Shown: positions 1 to 12,676 of the stretch, piece after piece | Layout of the letters: each line of letters begins with the position of its first letter | Numbering within the stretch: position 1 is the stretch's first letter | Assembly: GCA_002104935.1 (NCBI GenBank) | Contig: MCGT01000046.1 | Span: 62,001-126,000 of the forward strand | Source of the DNA: Hesseltinella vesiculosa | Lineage: Eukaryota > Mucoromycota > Mucoromycetes > Mucorales > Cunninghamellaceae | Reading direction: 5' to 3' | Length of the DNA stretch: 64,000 bases | Notes under the pieces: generated by a model | What the model was told of the DNA's origin: nothing | What the model saw: the letters and a program-made list of their open reading frames with translations, nothing else | The model's database searches: none | Made by a program: the position numbers and the translations under genes

Positions 1-988
1 CGCTTGTTTTTCTCTAGGCTTCTTTATCGCATTGTTGGTTGAATCGAGCAGTCATTTTTTACGTGTGGTTACCAATGCCTTGCCAATCCTTGCCCACCTT
101 TATTTCGTTTTGGATGGAGGGAAAATTTTAAGAGATTGTTCTGGCTGTTTCTGATCGAGCCAATAGAAGTGACCCATTACCATCGGGGTTTGTAGCCATC
201 GCATGAATCATTTTCATTTGAGCCAGTTGCATTGATGCCCTGAGAGGAAACGCTGACGCAAATGACATTGCCCAGGGCAGAGACGAACGACAGCGTGAGT
301 CGAGTGAACGCCATTGGTTTAGAGCAAACTGGATAAAAAAATAGCTGGCGTGTATTCCTTTCATTCAGGAGACGTTGACTGCTGGACGGGTAGACTGGAA
401 AGAAGGACGAAGCATTTCTTGACCGCCTACTGTGAAATGGGTCAGTGCATTCGGAAGCCTTCCGTTTTAATTGGCCATGAATGTTGCCATGGTTGAATGA
501 CGGATTTTTTTCAGTTAAATATCTACGTAGCACCTACACTGCAGAGCATTTTTCTTTTTCTTTTTTTTTTTTGTATAGAAAAATAGATATCTTGCAGAAA
601 CATTTTGACGCCTTTGTTGATGGATGGCATGTCCCAAATTTGAGCCATTGCCTGTTTTGTGTCACCCAAACACCAGGAAAAAAAAAAAGCGGATGCCTGG
701 GCAATGTACCACAGGCAAAAATTGAAGGGAGAATGGGTTGGAAGTGAAACGTAAATTGGGAACATGCCTCTGCAGGATAAAAAAAGAATGTGATAAACAA
801 GGCAACTTTGACTGGCAAGCATCAAAAGCAAGGTTGAGTCACCACGTGGGTGAGCGATGTTTTTGGGCAGTGGCGGTGTTTTTGGACAGCGTTTCCCCGC
901 TTCTCAACGTTCCTTTGTCCAAGTTTCTTTTTTGCCTTTTTCATTGGTTTTTTTTTTTTAATTAATCGACTGGTTTTAGCAAGGCATA
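1..988. other. Left edge, no supportable gene
   Basis: Low-complexity, T-rich sequence with only short open frames that overlap on both strands and resemble nothing I know. At 1-17 a pyrimidine run followed by CTAG looks like a 3' splice site, with an open frame of a few codons after it. This could be the last exon of a gene cut by the window edge, but it is too short to call. Confidence 0.4.
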
Positions 989-2567
989 ATGGCGGGCAGG
1001 CAAACCCTTAACATGCATCAGCGGAAGATATCCTTGACCACAGCTTGTCCTCCTAATACAACACACGCATCCAGCCACCGCTCTGCATCCTCCTCATCAC
1101 CGACGACTTCACTGCAATGGCTAGAGCGGCTCTGGTCTAATCAATTAGTGCGATGGTGCATCCTGGCCTACGCTGCTTGTTGCATGTTGTTTGCCACATC
1201 CAGATTCTTGTCAAGTGAACAAATCCAAGGTAACCCATCCAAGCCATTTTTCATCTTTGCTCATTTCTTTTCGTTCTTGCAAAGCATTGCCGCCAGTGGT
1301 CGATACCTCTGTGAACCTTCATCACGATACCTTGGCCCAGAATAATGGGGCACCAGAAAAATCTCTACACATCAATGATCTGACAACTCGCCTGCGTTTG
1401 GGGAAAATGTTCAGTAAATCAGCTCAGCATACGGATAACATCCATCCGTTTTGGTTAAAAGCAGCTGGACCGGTTACGCCTGTCAGTATCACTACCGTTT
1501 TGACCATGGACGACCTGGAAGATTTGAAAAGAATGGCTGACCAGTGGAAAGGTAAAAATGGACCAAGCAGCAAGAAGCATGCTAGACTCCTCTTCTTCGG
1601 CAGGCTCCATTTCAGCAACGCTGCAAATCGAAAACAACGATGGACTAGAGGCTGGCCAGACGATGCAAGCGCTGATGCAAATCCAGCACGAATTCGAGGC
1701 CAATCCAACTTTGCGAGCTCATGTCGACCTCCATGTCATGGTCCAACCGCATGGCACCAAGCGCAGTCGATTACAAGTCGGTCGCAACGTCGCACGCCTC
1801 TTCAGCCGATCTCCCTATGTCATGCACACCCCAATCCGTGTCCTTTGGCTTGCTCCGTTGACCATGGATGATACCAAGCGAGATCTATTGGACCAGGGCC
1901 AAGTCCTGGTAGTGCCAACATTTGCCTTCCCACCTCACCGATATTCTACAGAGCAGCCCTCGTTCCCAACCACACGCGAACAGGTGATCGAATGGGTGGA
2001 CGCCGATCGCATTGGTTTGATGGATTATCACTGGGAACTGAATGGTGGACCAACCAACTATGACCAATGGGAAGTAGCCTCAGAGCCCTACATGGTTGTC
2101 GACTATGACTATCACTATGGACCCATTTACATCACGACCAAAGAAGACCATCCTTGGTAAGTTTGTGTATGCACAAGAAAAACAGAAACTGACCCGAGAT
2201 GACTTTCAGGTGCGAGGAACGTTTTGAAGACCAGCTTCCGGCATGTGTCTATGCGACGTATCTGAACGGGGCTGATTTCTGGGTGTTGCCGGACACCTTT
2301 GTCATTCGATCCGGACAAGAACCTGAAAATCATTTGCCTTATGCCGAGGTAAATGGCAGAGAAGCCGCTAGGACGTCTCCCTGACATCTCTTTTTATTCT
2401 TTACTCAGCGTGTTATCCAGGACGGCATGTACAAAAACTATCGCATTGAACAATGTGCGTTTTATGCTCGACAGTTCGACCAATTGCAAGTTTACAATAC
2501 CGAGCGAGGCACCCATGTTAAGCAGGAATGTGCCAAGGCTTTGAAAAACGAAAAAATCATCCAGTGA
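989..2567 (+). CDS. GT49 (LARGE/B4GAT1-like) type II membrane glycosyltransferase
   Basis: Five exons: 989-1229, 1285-1551, 1604-2156, 2210-2348, 2409-2567, giving 452 aa. Residues about 54-73 form one membrane segment after a Ser/Thr-rich cytoplasmic tail, the type II layout of Golgi glycosyltransferases. The lumenal part opens with the family pattern VSITTVLTMDDLEDLKRMADQWKG joined by splicing to SISATLQIEN, matching the 'hWEGPISLALYLSD' region of GT49. Later come NVARLFSRS, VLVVPTFAFP and EPYMVVDYDYHYGPIY, then WCEERF and a C-terminal VLPDTFVIRSG, all typical of this family. Members transfer GlcA/Xyl or related sugars in animals; the fungal substrate is unknown. The DxD expected after NVARLF...YVM is not present (see findings). 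AATAAA lies at 2593-2598. Confidence 0.82.
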
Positions 2568-3051
2568 CACACCAAAATTTAGACTTCTGCAAAATAAACA
2601 AGTGATGGTGGAGAAAAAAAAAAAAAAAGATGCTTTGCGAAGGAGTTGAGGACAAAACTTGGATGGGGAGGTTGAAAAAAGAAATTAAATGGGTCTGATG
2701 CAATTGGTTTAGCTCGCTGTAGATTTGACAGACCTAAAAATAAAATAAACGGGTTTTTATTGGGTGGAAAAAAAGAACTCAAAGCCCAAACATTCGTTTA
2801 CTCGTGACAAATGGAAAGTTCAGTCAAAGCCAACAGAAGGCTCGACGGTGGTCACGTCGAGCACTAAGAGAAGACTTACCATGTCATATTGGCCACAAGT
2901 CATTCGTTTGGAAGGCTCACCTTTGGTTGCACGGTGATCAACCGGAATCTCCGATTCGTTCATTGTGCTACGTTCACGCCATTTTGTTTATAAAGTTTTT
3001 TCGCTTTTTTTTTTAACCCTCTTCTTCTTTCTTTTTCTCTCACACTGTATC
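2568..3051. other. Intergenic spacer
   Basis: Holds the 3' end of the upstream glycosyltransferase gene (AATAAA 2593-2598, A-rich tract) and the T/C-rich leader of the next gene just before 3052. No other coding signal seen. Confidence 0.5.
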
Positions 3052-3437
3052 ATGGTTGGTTTCTTTGAAAAAGTAAAGTCTCAAATTGAAATTTGGAAGA
3101 TTGAAAAGTATACAAAGCGGCGTACCTTTTTACCAGAATATGACTCGAGAGGTAGCCTGCAAACTGGTATTCATAAAGCAGTGCTCACATTTATTGGTTT
3201 GTCATGAAACTAGACACAGAGTATTATAAGCAACATTACCGAGACGGCGTATATTACAACGAGCAATTGCCGCCACAATCACCTGCCACCCCCCGCCCTG
3301 GCGCTCCTCAATATCGCTCCAGTTTGAGCAAACGTATGTCAGTGATGGTCAGAAAAAAGTCGTCCAATGGCTCACTTCCCGTCCCACGATGCTCAGAAAC
3401 TTACAATGCAAATTATCCTCATACTGACCACCCATAA
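3052..3437 (+). CDS. Small unknown basic protein (107 aa, two exons)
   Basis: Exons 3052-3151 and 3214-3437 (acceptor at 3212-3213; one at 3218-3219 also keeps frame) give about 107 aa. The ATG follows a pyrimidine-rich leader, as in neighbouring genes. The N-terminal half is charged and probably helical (FFEKVKSQIEIWKIEKYTKR). The middle has a Tyr-rich YYKQHYRDGVYYN, followed by a Pro-rich, Ser/Lys-rich tail. No signal peptide or membrane segment. I do not recognise the family. Support comes from a clean GT-AG intron joining two frames of similar composition and from its position between two 3'/5' boundaries. It could still be spurious. Confidence 0.5.
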
Positions 3438-4599
3438 AAAAAAGAGGACATAGAACAAGTCTAGACACAACCTCCACCCCTCCTCCTATTTATTGTACAT
3501 CCCTCTCGACCCCTTGACCCATTGAAACATACAACCGCCCTTTTTTTTTTTTTTTTCTGAAAGCGCCAGTCCAGCCCCTTATGTCTCGTTTACATATCCC
3601 TCTTAAAAAAATCCTCATCTTTTGATCATGGTTACCCTTGCATTTGATAACAGACTGGTTTACATTTGCTCTTGACTCCTTGCGTCAAAAAACCCTCTTT
3701 CCCCCTCCTTGCTGGTTCCGCCGCCTTTTTATATCCCAAAACGTCACCTGCTGCTTTTTATCTCCAGACTTCCCCCGCTCAACCTTTCCTGTGGCCTATA
3801 CCTCTTTACCAATTGTCACGTCTTATCCATCCGTTCACATTATTATGTAATAAACCCCCATCTTTTGTTATTTATTTCTGACAAGCAAAGCAACATGGTC
3901 CATGCCTTGGTTTGGCTGTTTGTCCTTTTTTTGGAGCAGGGTCTCGCTCTTCCCAGAATAGAAAACAAAGTCAAAAAAAGGGACTTGGGTAATATTGAAC
4001 GCATATCACAGAGCACATCATGCACCCAACAAAGCCCTTTTCTGCATTTCGGCCGTCCATCTTGGTCATGTCTTTCCGAGCTGAACAGAAAATGGTCTGA
4101 CTATGTTTTTTTTTATGACGCAGGCAACCCGGGAAAAAGGAAAATGTCTGTGCAAAAATCAACCAGGTTTCCCAGGCATGGAACGGGAAAAAAAAAAAAA
4201 AAAGAATGGGAGAGCCTGCTGAGCGCCATTTGAAACATACAGATGATCACAAACTTTTTTTTTTTTTTGCACCCACATTGAGCAATTCCTTTTCAAGTGA
4301 AAGGCAATTAGGGTTTGACCTTGAGTACAAGTTCACTTTGATCAACGCTACTTGTTGCCTTGCTTGGGCCTCGTTTTTCTTTACTTGAATTGGACGATAC
4401 AATGACACGATTTCCTTTGTCATTGTATATTTCCCAGAGTGCCAAATCCACCGTTTCCATGGCCATTTGAGAACCGCCTCCCTCACGTGCTTTAGCAAAA
4501 ACTTACAGAAAATGCCAGCGTTGAAAAAAAAATACATATTAGCCAAGAGTTTTGTTTATTGTGGTAGAAAAACGTAAAAGTGGAAAGGGGAATCTTTGT
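3438..4599. other. Intergenic spacer, about 1.2 kb
   Basis: Follows the small unknown gene and leads to the 3' end of the leftward SLM1-like gene. It is AT-rich with many A and T runs. Open frames here (for example around 3709-4233) have low-complexity translations, no plausible leader and no recognisable motif, so I do not call them. Confidence 0.5.
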
Positions 4600-6894
4600 T
4601 TACTCCAGGGAAGATAGGTTCAGGCCAGGTTGGTAGGAAGGACCGTGCCGAGGCACCCGTTGCGATAGCGACGGCAAAGAAGGAGGCGACCCAGAGGGAG
4701 AGGTCGAAGAGTCATCCACAGAGGAGGTGGATGAAAAGTAAATACCAGATTCATTTCCATACACCTCATCATAGGCCGACAGAGGAGAGACAGACGCAGG
4801 CGGTTGCGGAGGAAGGGTGGCGTCCGTGTTGGCGGTGAGGAGATTGGATGGGCGGGATGGCGGTAGAACGGAAGGATGTGAAGGTGTGACGTCCAGAGAC
4901 ATGATATCGCTTTCGGCCGTGACGATACGAAGCGACGACTCGTCATCCACCGCCATATGTTCGTTGGAGGATCGCATGGAAGCATCGATGGAATGGAGAT
5001 GCGACTGCTGGTCATATTGGATGTGATCGTCTACTTCGTCGTCGTCATCATCGTCATCGTCGTCATTGTCATGATCTTCATGAGGATCCACCAGGTCAGA
5101 GTCGCCCGAATCGTCGTCATCATAGTGATGGTGACCGTTGACGGCGGGCTGTGAGGAAGAAGAACCAGCGCCCTCCATCAGGAGCTGTTGCTTTTCCATT
5201 TTCAAGGCAGCCACGCGTTCTCGTTTCTCCAAGAGGACTTGCACTGAGGACTGGTTGGTGACCTCGGTCATACGGCGGCACCATAGTTCCCAGTCACGCT
5301 TGTTCTTGGTTCGGAAGTGCAGCGTCTTGCCACGCTTCTTGGGAAATCGCACATCAAACAGATAGGCTTTCTTCTTGCCTCGGTCTGTTTCCTGGTCAGG
5401 GTCGTCCTTGTCATCATCCTTTGCTGGTTTCTCCATTTGGCCACCTGCCACCAAGATGGACCCTTCGGGTTTGTATCGATCGTTCATTTTGTACTGATGC
5501 AGGAAACCATCTGAAAAAAAAAAAATCGGTGTGAGGGCTATCCTTTCTTTGTCCTCCTATACCAACTACTTACAATGTGTCAGGATATAATATTTCTTGT
5601 GGTATTGCTTCAACACGCCCGCACGTCGACCAAGTACACCACGCTGAGCGGTGGCCACAAGAGGATGCTGCTTCTTGGGGTAATTGATCTTGAGATAATT
5701 TTTTTCAATGTGGTCTTCATCCACCCATTCATGCTTCACGGTTTCAATGTACTGATTCCATGGCGCAAACGGCAAGATAGCAGCGAGCACAGTATCGAGG
5801 GTTGTACCATAGTGGGTGACACTCGTTTGCAATTCAGCCCCAAGTTCCACCAGCAAGGCCAGCGCCTCACAGATATGCGTTTCCAGGTCATGGATTTCCT
5901 TTTGGATGGCAGCCATCAGCGTCCGCAAACGGTTTTCCTCGGTCAGCTCTCGTTTCAAATAACGCAGAACCACTACCCGCAAACCGAAAACCAGGGGTCA
6001 GCCACGTGGATAAATAAAAAGAGTAGGAGATCTTACAAAGGTTGGCTTGCCATGGATCTTTTTCGGGCAACTTGGGGTTGGTGGGGTCCTCCGCATAATC
6101 ACACAGTTGAGCAAGATGGCGTAGATACTTCTTGGTTTGGTTTGCACGTTGCAGCAGTTCTTCGGTGCCCAAGGCCGGATCTCCTTTCAAACTTCGGATT
6201 TGGTCGTGACATTCCTTTCTGAATTGGTGCACCGAAGCTTGCGTTTGTTTTTGTCGTTTATGAAGTCGATCTATTTTTTATTTATTTCGGAGCAGAGGAG
6301 CAAGAAAAAATAAGGGTGAGATGCCGTCATAGCTATTTCCAGGGTGCACTTACCGTAAAGTTCATTCTGCTCTTTTTTAACTCGTTTGTAATGAGGATTG
6401 GAGAGAATACGGGCGATTTCTTCGTTCCAGTACGAGGCCAATTTGAGGACAATGTTCCAGTTCTCCAGGCGTTTGATCACATGATCGGCACGATGGAAGG
6501 AGCCAGGGGTAGCGCTATAATCAGGGTGCAGCAGGTTGATATGCTCTTGCTGCTTACCGATCAGCTTCTTGCGGTTGCGCTCCATGTCGATGGTGGTGGC
6601 GAATCCGCTGACGGTGGAGACGGATGGCAAAGGCGGAGGGGTCTGCGATGACACCACGGGTGTGGGTTGTGTATGAATAGTTTGCCGATCGGCAGGTAAT
6701 GGTGAATACGCATTGGTATTCATGGCTGGCGTAGAGTTCATTCGTACAGGCCGAGGCATCGATGTTGACACTTGTGGTGTAGGAGGATTAGCTTTTGAAC
6801 TGAGGAATGGCTGGAGCTGGTCGGCCGTGAGAATAATATCAAAACGCTCAGTAAATCGACTGGCGAGCTTCGGTGGCGGTAAGACTTCAGTCAT
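4600..6894 (-). CDS. SLM1: SLM1/SLM2-like PH-domain protein (TORC2 effector)
   Basis: Exons in gene order: 6894-6354, 6270-6037, 5972-5574, 5510-4600, giving 694 aa. The N-terminal ~120 residues are Pro/Ser/Thr-rich. Residues about 130-360 are helical and match the BAR-like region of fungal Slm proteins (RLENWNIVLKLASYWNEE, then DPWQANL...VLRYLKRELTEEN). The PH domain spans about 365-476, from GVLGRRAGVLKQYHKKYYILTH to DWELWCRRMTEV; it is predicted to bind PI(4,5)P2. In yeast, Slm1/2 sit at eisosome edges and recruit and activate TORC2-Ypk signalling. The C-terminal third is acidic and low-complexity, with a D-rich run coded by a GTC/GTT trinucleotide tract near 5035-5075, then Ser/Pro-rich. 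A 21-nt T run at 6903-6923 (A21 in the sense strand) lies just upstream of the ATG. Family call is strong; function is by analogy. Confidence 0.88.
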
Positions 6895-9326
6895 GGTTAC
6901 AGTTTTTTTTTTTTTTTTTTTTTGGTGAAGAAGAAAGAGGACAAAAGAAACTCAAAAAGGCGTCCCTATTTTTTTTCCAAAAAAAATTGAATGCCCGCAG
7001 GTAGAGAGGGGGGGATGATGTCTTTCAAAATAGGCATCGTCTACGTTGCGTCCAGTGACTCCCTTCCCTTGTTACTTTGTAACACCAAGCGATTATACCT
7101 TTGTGTTCATTAATTCTCTGCTTTGTTGCAATCATCCACTTTATTAATTCAATTCAATAAATCAGCCCCCCTCTCACTTTTTGCTTGGAAAGGAGTCCCT
7201 TTCTTCTTCATCCATTTGCTAAGGCAATAGAATTCTACCAAAATGGCCTGGAACTTTCTCAAAAAAAATAAAAAAAACATTTGCTTATTATGGTATCAGT
7301 CTAAAATACACCCCATCGTCTGGACTCTTTGACCTTAATTCATATTTTATTTTAGGGCAAAAGGATCTTCTTTCTTCATTTTCGTCCTACCACTCTTTTA
7401 CTTCTCCGACGACGTTTTTTATTTATTTTTAGGCTTCAGGGCGGCACCTCGATCCAAAAACGGGTCTTGACCTGAAAAAGAAAAAAGCTGCAAAGAATGG
7501 TTGGCGATTTTCTAACAAACAGACAGGCAGAAAAATAACAACCCCCTTACTTTTTTTTTTTTTTCCCAACCAAATGAGCACACAGATCAGTCGTCTCGAC
7601 CCTTTTCTCAAAAACTTTGTTCTTTACCCTACAAGGCTCTGGTTTCCCAAAGTCAAACACCGACATTCCCTCTTTTGACCAGTGACGTTACCCGAGGAAG
7701 AAATAAATTGGGTGCAGTGATGCCCCCCTCATCATCCTTTTGAACGATGTCGACTCTCACACAGCCAGGCTCTCTTCATAACCTCAAGATCACTGCCCAA
7801 CGTTCGTTCTGTTGGGTGGCACCAAACCGGGTAGAACCGTTCCTCAAGGCGAAACAGGTGAGACAGATCACAAAACTGTAAAAATAAATAAAAAAACAGG
7901 TGTGGCATGAGCATCGTTGATCACTGCCTTCTTCGAGACCCACCGAGCAAGGATGGCATGCCGTCACTGCCGACGCCAACAAAATAGCCAATAAACGCCA
8001 GCAAACGATCACACAGTGAGACTGGCCCAATGAGATATGCAGCGATGCGATGAAAAAGAATGGTGTCACTAACCCTTCCTGTGAGAGCCTACGAAGCCTA
8101 GACAAAAGATAAGCCTATACGTATGGCATCAAGCGAAAACATCACATGATTTCATTTGGTGAAGCGTCGTATTGGACTACACCGAGGACATTCAAGTTTT
8201 GCATTTCATGTCTTGGTGCTGGTTTCACTGCTCATCATGATATAGAAACTCTCGCTTCCGCTTAGCCGGTGGTCATGTGCTTCGCCACCACCTCTGGAGG
8301 CATTTTTCTTTTAGCCATCGCCATGCCTCACCATTTGCTGCTTGTGTGCAAAATTTGGAGCGAATCGAATTTTGATGGTCTTTTGCTCTGATTTTTTGCA
8401 AGGGACCCCCCTTGCGTTTTGAGAAAAAAGAAAGCAGGGATAAATCATTTTTTCGTTAAATGGATTCATCTCAAATTTTGCATGGGATCAAGTTCTTAGA
8501 AAGGGGATCGTTGCTGAAAAAATCAAGCCGATTGACCATGGTCACCCAGCCAACTTTTGCAACGATCGTGTTTTGACACCTCCGATTCTCCAGCCAAAAA
8601 ACGAACAGAAAAAAAAAAAATCAACAGCCTGAATTTGATCTCCGCCCACTCAAGCTGGAGCCAAACCATGCAACGCTGAGCTGCTCTCAGCAAAAGGACG
8701 AACATGAGCAGTGAATAAAATCTGAGCAACGTTCGCCACTACAGCTTGATAGTCAGTTACTAGGCTTTCTCACATTTAAATAGCGGTGTCATTTGCGGAA
8801 AAACGCTATGAAATGCATCCGAAAAAAAAGAGGGCTGTGACGAGAAATGGACGGTAATAAAATGCAAGCCAGCTTGAGCAAGCCGAGCAGCTCGCAGTAG
8901 CACTGTGTCTCCCTGAAAAAAAAAAAATGCACCAAATGAATGGTGCGCTCCTCACCTAAAAACATGAAGAGCAACGCGAAAACTGGATAGAAGGGGGGCG
9001 TCTCATCTACTTACTCCTGGGCTTGAGGTTCATTCTAACCTAGCTTGCTACTCTTCAAGGCAACATGTCTTGGAAGTAATGTGATAGTACCTCAAAGGGA
9101 AAGGTCCATTTTTTTTTCCCAACCACGGCAATGCATAACATCCAAGTTTAGAAAAAGGGTGTTGCCAGCTCAGCTTCTTTTTTTTTTTCTTCTCTTTTTC
9201 TCGTCCACCTTTTAGCATCGTCTTCTTTGTTTATTGACTTGTGCCTCCTTTCGTTTATCTCATCTTTTTTCTTTTCATTTAAACAGCATTTATTTCCTTA
9301 TCCAAAGACTGTATCGTCCAAACGCC
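6895..9326. other. Gene-free stretch of 2.4 kb between two divergent genes
   Basis: Upstream of both the leftward SLM1-like gene and the rightward GH35 gene, so it must hold both promoters. Only short frames are open; the longest, on the minus strand at 7776-8105, has no recognisable motif. No tRNA B-box-like pattern seen. T/C-rich sequence at 9170-9230 is a plausible leader for GH35. Confidence 0.5.
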
Positions 9327-12300
9327 ATGGGTGACTGGACGCCTCTGTTTAGCTTTTTTGCTTTGATTCCCATTGTGATATCTGGCTTTATTCTTTACGC
9401 ACATCAACGCACCTATGGCACGCTGACCGACATTACTACTGAATCAGTTGCTTATCAGCGAAACACCTACGGTAAACTGCTTGATTGGGATCAGTACTCG
9501 CTGCAAATCCACGGCCGACCTTCCCTCATCCTTGGCGGTGAATTCCATTACTGGCGCTACCCTGACCGGACTCGCTGGCAGCACATCTTGGAACAATACC
9601 GATCGCTCGGCTTCAACACCATCCGCATCTATTTCCATTGGGGCTACCACTCTCCTGACGAAGGCATCTACCTGTTTGACGACAATCGCGATGTCGATTA
9701 CCTTTTGAATCTCTGCGAAGAAATGGGCATCTTTGTCTTGGCAGCACCCGGCCCTTATATTTGCGCCGAAACCCAAGGGGGTGGTTACCCGGCCTGGATT
9801 GCCGCCAAGCGCGAACTGCGAGTCCGCCATAACAAGTTCATGCTCTGGCGCACCTACGACCCTGACTTTGCCCACTATGAAATCCAATGGCTCAACCAGA
9901 TCCTGCCGATCCTTGGCCGCCACCAGATCACCGAGAACACCGACCAACGCCGTGGATGTGTCCTGGGTCTCCAGCTCGACAATGAACTGTTTGAAACCAT
10001 GTCCAATATCCTTCCCATCGGCTTGCGTGACCAGATGCGAATCCTTTGTAAAGCCGCACGTGACGCCGGTATTACCGTACCCTTGTTTACCAATGATGGC
10101 TTTGAAGAAGGCGGCTGGGTGCCTGGGAAACCCGCTAACTTTTGGTCAAAACATCCCTTTGGCATTGACTTGTATGGCTTTGACAAATATGTCGGTAAGA
10201 TCTTGAACCACGCCAAGACCGCCAACGGCATCTCACACGTTTTTTTTTTCTCAGTTTTTGCTCCCGCAAGTTCTCCAAAGAGCTGGTTGATTGACCAAGG
10301 CAACAACTCCAACAATTGGCATGAATGGGACCCAAAGACCGTAGAAAACTCCATGGACAAACTCGAGAAAACCGTTCGCGGCTTTGGCGGAGGTGCCAAA
10401 CATGTAAGTTACCCCTTTTTTGGCAACCTACCTTTTTTTTTCCATGGCATTCATCCTTGTTTTATGTTTACCTGCCCAGTCTCCTATTTTGATCCCCGAG
10501 CTCCAGGGTGGTTGGTTCAATCATTATCAATTACAACATACCTACGACGAAATTTTTGAATTCTATGGTGCCGATTACACCCGAATCCTCGTGGAAACCT
10601 CCTTGGCTCAGGGTGTCACGGCTGTCAGTTTGTACATTGGTTATGGTGGTACCAATTGGGGCGCCTTGGGGGATCCGTAAGTCAAAGGGGATCGAAGAAG
10701 AAAATAACTGATTGGCCGACTTTTTTTTTTTTTTTTTCTGTAGTGATGTGTACACGTCTTATGATTATTCTGCTTGCATTCGTGAATATGGTTACATGTC
10801 ATCACGTGGGCGCCTTTTGCGCCAAACCCTGCTGTTTGTGCAATCCTTTGAAACCTATTTTAGTCGCACGGATCTCCTTGCCACGCCCACCATCAAGCCT
10901 GCGGCCGCCAACATCATCAACCGCCAACGTGTGTCTGTCGGCACTGAACAGCCCGTTGTCTTCACGTTCTTCCGCAACTTTGATCGCAAAAAACGCGACG
11001 TGTTTGACCTCGAGGTGATGCACGACGACCAGTCCTTTGCCATGGCCATCCAGATGGCTTTCAAGACCTCCTTCATTGCCCTTGGCAACTACAAAGTCAG
11101 CAATGGTCTCCATCTCATCCAATCCACCCTGCCTATCCTCGCCCGCATGGCGCAACCTGAATCCAACGAGGAAATCTGGTTCATCGAGCCCAACACGATC
11201 GGCGCCTTGGCCTTTGTTGACCGCTCCATGGAACTCACAGGCAACATGCATCACCCGACGATGACACGACAAGATGGCGTGGCCTTGCTTCACTTTGACA
11301 AGCCTGAAGGCTGGACGAAGATCACCACCACCGACGGCCACCTCTTCCTCGTTGGCCTCACCAAAGAAGCCGCCATGACCATCCATGCTGACTTTGAGGC
11401 GCCTTACTGGACCGGCGAAGGCGACAAGCCGCAGCGATACCCCGGTTTGGTTGCCTGGGGAGCCGACACTCTGTTCTACAATAAGATCAAAGGGTCTCTT
11501 TCCGTTGAATACAACGTCCATGACCAACAGGTCCATGTCGTCACCTGGTCCAAGCCTCAAGACAGCCGCCTGGCCCATGACGACAAGGATGCCACCGCCA
11601 GTGGCACAGGTGTGCCTTATCACCGCGTGCTGACGTTACCCGATCACCGCCATGAACCATTGACCATTTCCCGAGCTCTGACTGCATGGGAATCCAGCAC
11701 GGTGCAATGGGATGACTTGCCTTGGCAGCCTCTTCGCACCAACAGCAAGGGCGACCTCGTATGGGAGTCGCTCGACTATCACTTCACCAGCGGCCATGCC
11801 TTGTACCGCAACGACTTCACCACGCCTCCCTCTCAGCAGCCTCGGGTTCAATTGACTCTGAACATGCGCCACCGTGCCACCGTGCTGATGAACGGCCGCA
11901 TCGTCGGTGGTCACACCACTTACTCGCGCCAGCTGTTCATGCCTGGCGCCAAGGTCGGCCCGGACCCATCCTTCATGGGCTCTCGCACCTACGATCTCTC
12001 GCCTTTCCTTTCTCACGAAGGCACGCTCAACAACACCTTGATTGTCCTTGTCGACAGCTTTGGCCTTAACCGTGACGGCTTTGTCATGGACGATATTCGA
12101 AACCCTCGAGGCATCATCAAGGCCAAGCTCCACGGCATCTCTCTGTCCACCCATGCCAGTCAACACTGGCAGGTCACCGGCGTAGATGTACGCAAGCTGC
12201 ACGAGCCCTACAACAGCGCTGGCTTCCCAGACGAACAAGAAAAACTGGCCATGACCAGCTTCCAACCCCAGACACATACCTCCACCACCACCCTCCCTCT

Positions 12301-12676
12301 GGACCCTGCCCAAGGTGTGCAATGGTGGCAAGCCACATTTGATCACCCGGTGCCCAGCGACCAACGTATCCCTCTGCGTTTGCATTTGGATGGCGAATGG
12401 ACGGGTCAAGTGTTTGTCAATGGCAAGTTCGCTGCTCGCTTCTATGGCAATGGCGACTGCCCTCAGCATGACTACTATTTACCAGATGACTGGTTGCAAA
12501 GCACTGGCAACACCCTTCGTATCTTGGCCTATACCTGGACACCTACCGAAGCGCATGTGTCCTTGGTCGGTTGGCGCACCAACTTCCCTGGCAACGGCAA
12601 TGTTATCCATGCCTCCAACACTTCGGTCCCTGCCATTGATTATATGGTTTGGAAGGACCAAATCACCATCCAATGA
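9327..12676 (+). CDS. GH35 beta-galactosidase, membrane-anchored
   Basis: Exons 9327-10194, 10255-10403, 10480-10676, 10744-12676, giving 1048 aa, close to the usual size of fungal GH35 enzymes (about 1000 aa). The start at 9327 places a hydrophobic segment at residues ~6-23 followed by basic residues (YAHQR), a type II signal anchor with no clear cleavage site, rather than a normal secretion signal. The catalytic TIM barrel shows GEFHYWRYP, AAPGPYICAETQGGGYPAW, acid/base Glu220 in LGLQLDNEL and nucleophile Glu346 in ILIPELQGGW. GYGGTNWG closes the barrel. The long last exon carries the beta-sandwich jelly-roll domains. It hydrolyses terminal beta-galactosyl residues, probably in wall or plant-derived polymers. 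The first intron (60 nt) keeps frame if retained, so unspliced transcript could add 20 residues. Confidence 0.9.

Noticed and set aside
3709..4233. 174-codon plus-strand frame in a spacer
   Set aside because: Low-complexity Phe/Lys-rich translation made of T and A runs; no start context, splice partner or motif.
10802..12469. Two long minus-strand open frames (about 273 and 277 codons) inside the GH35 gene
   Set aside because: They mirror the strongly C/G-ending codons of the sense gene; translations show no domain, while the sense strand has clear GH35 motifs.
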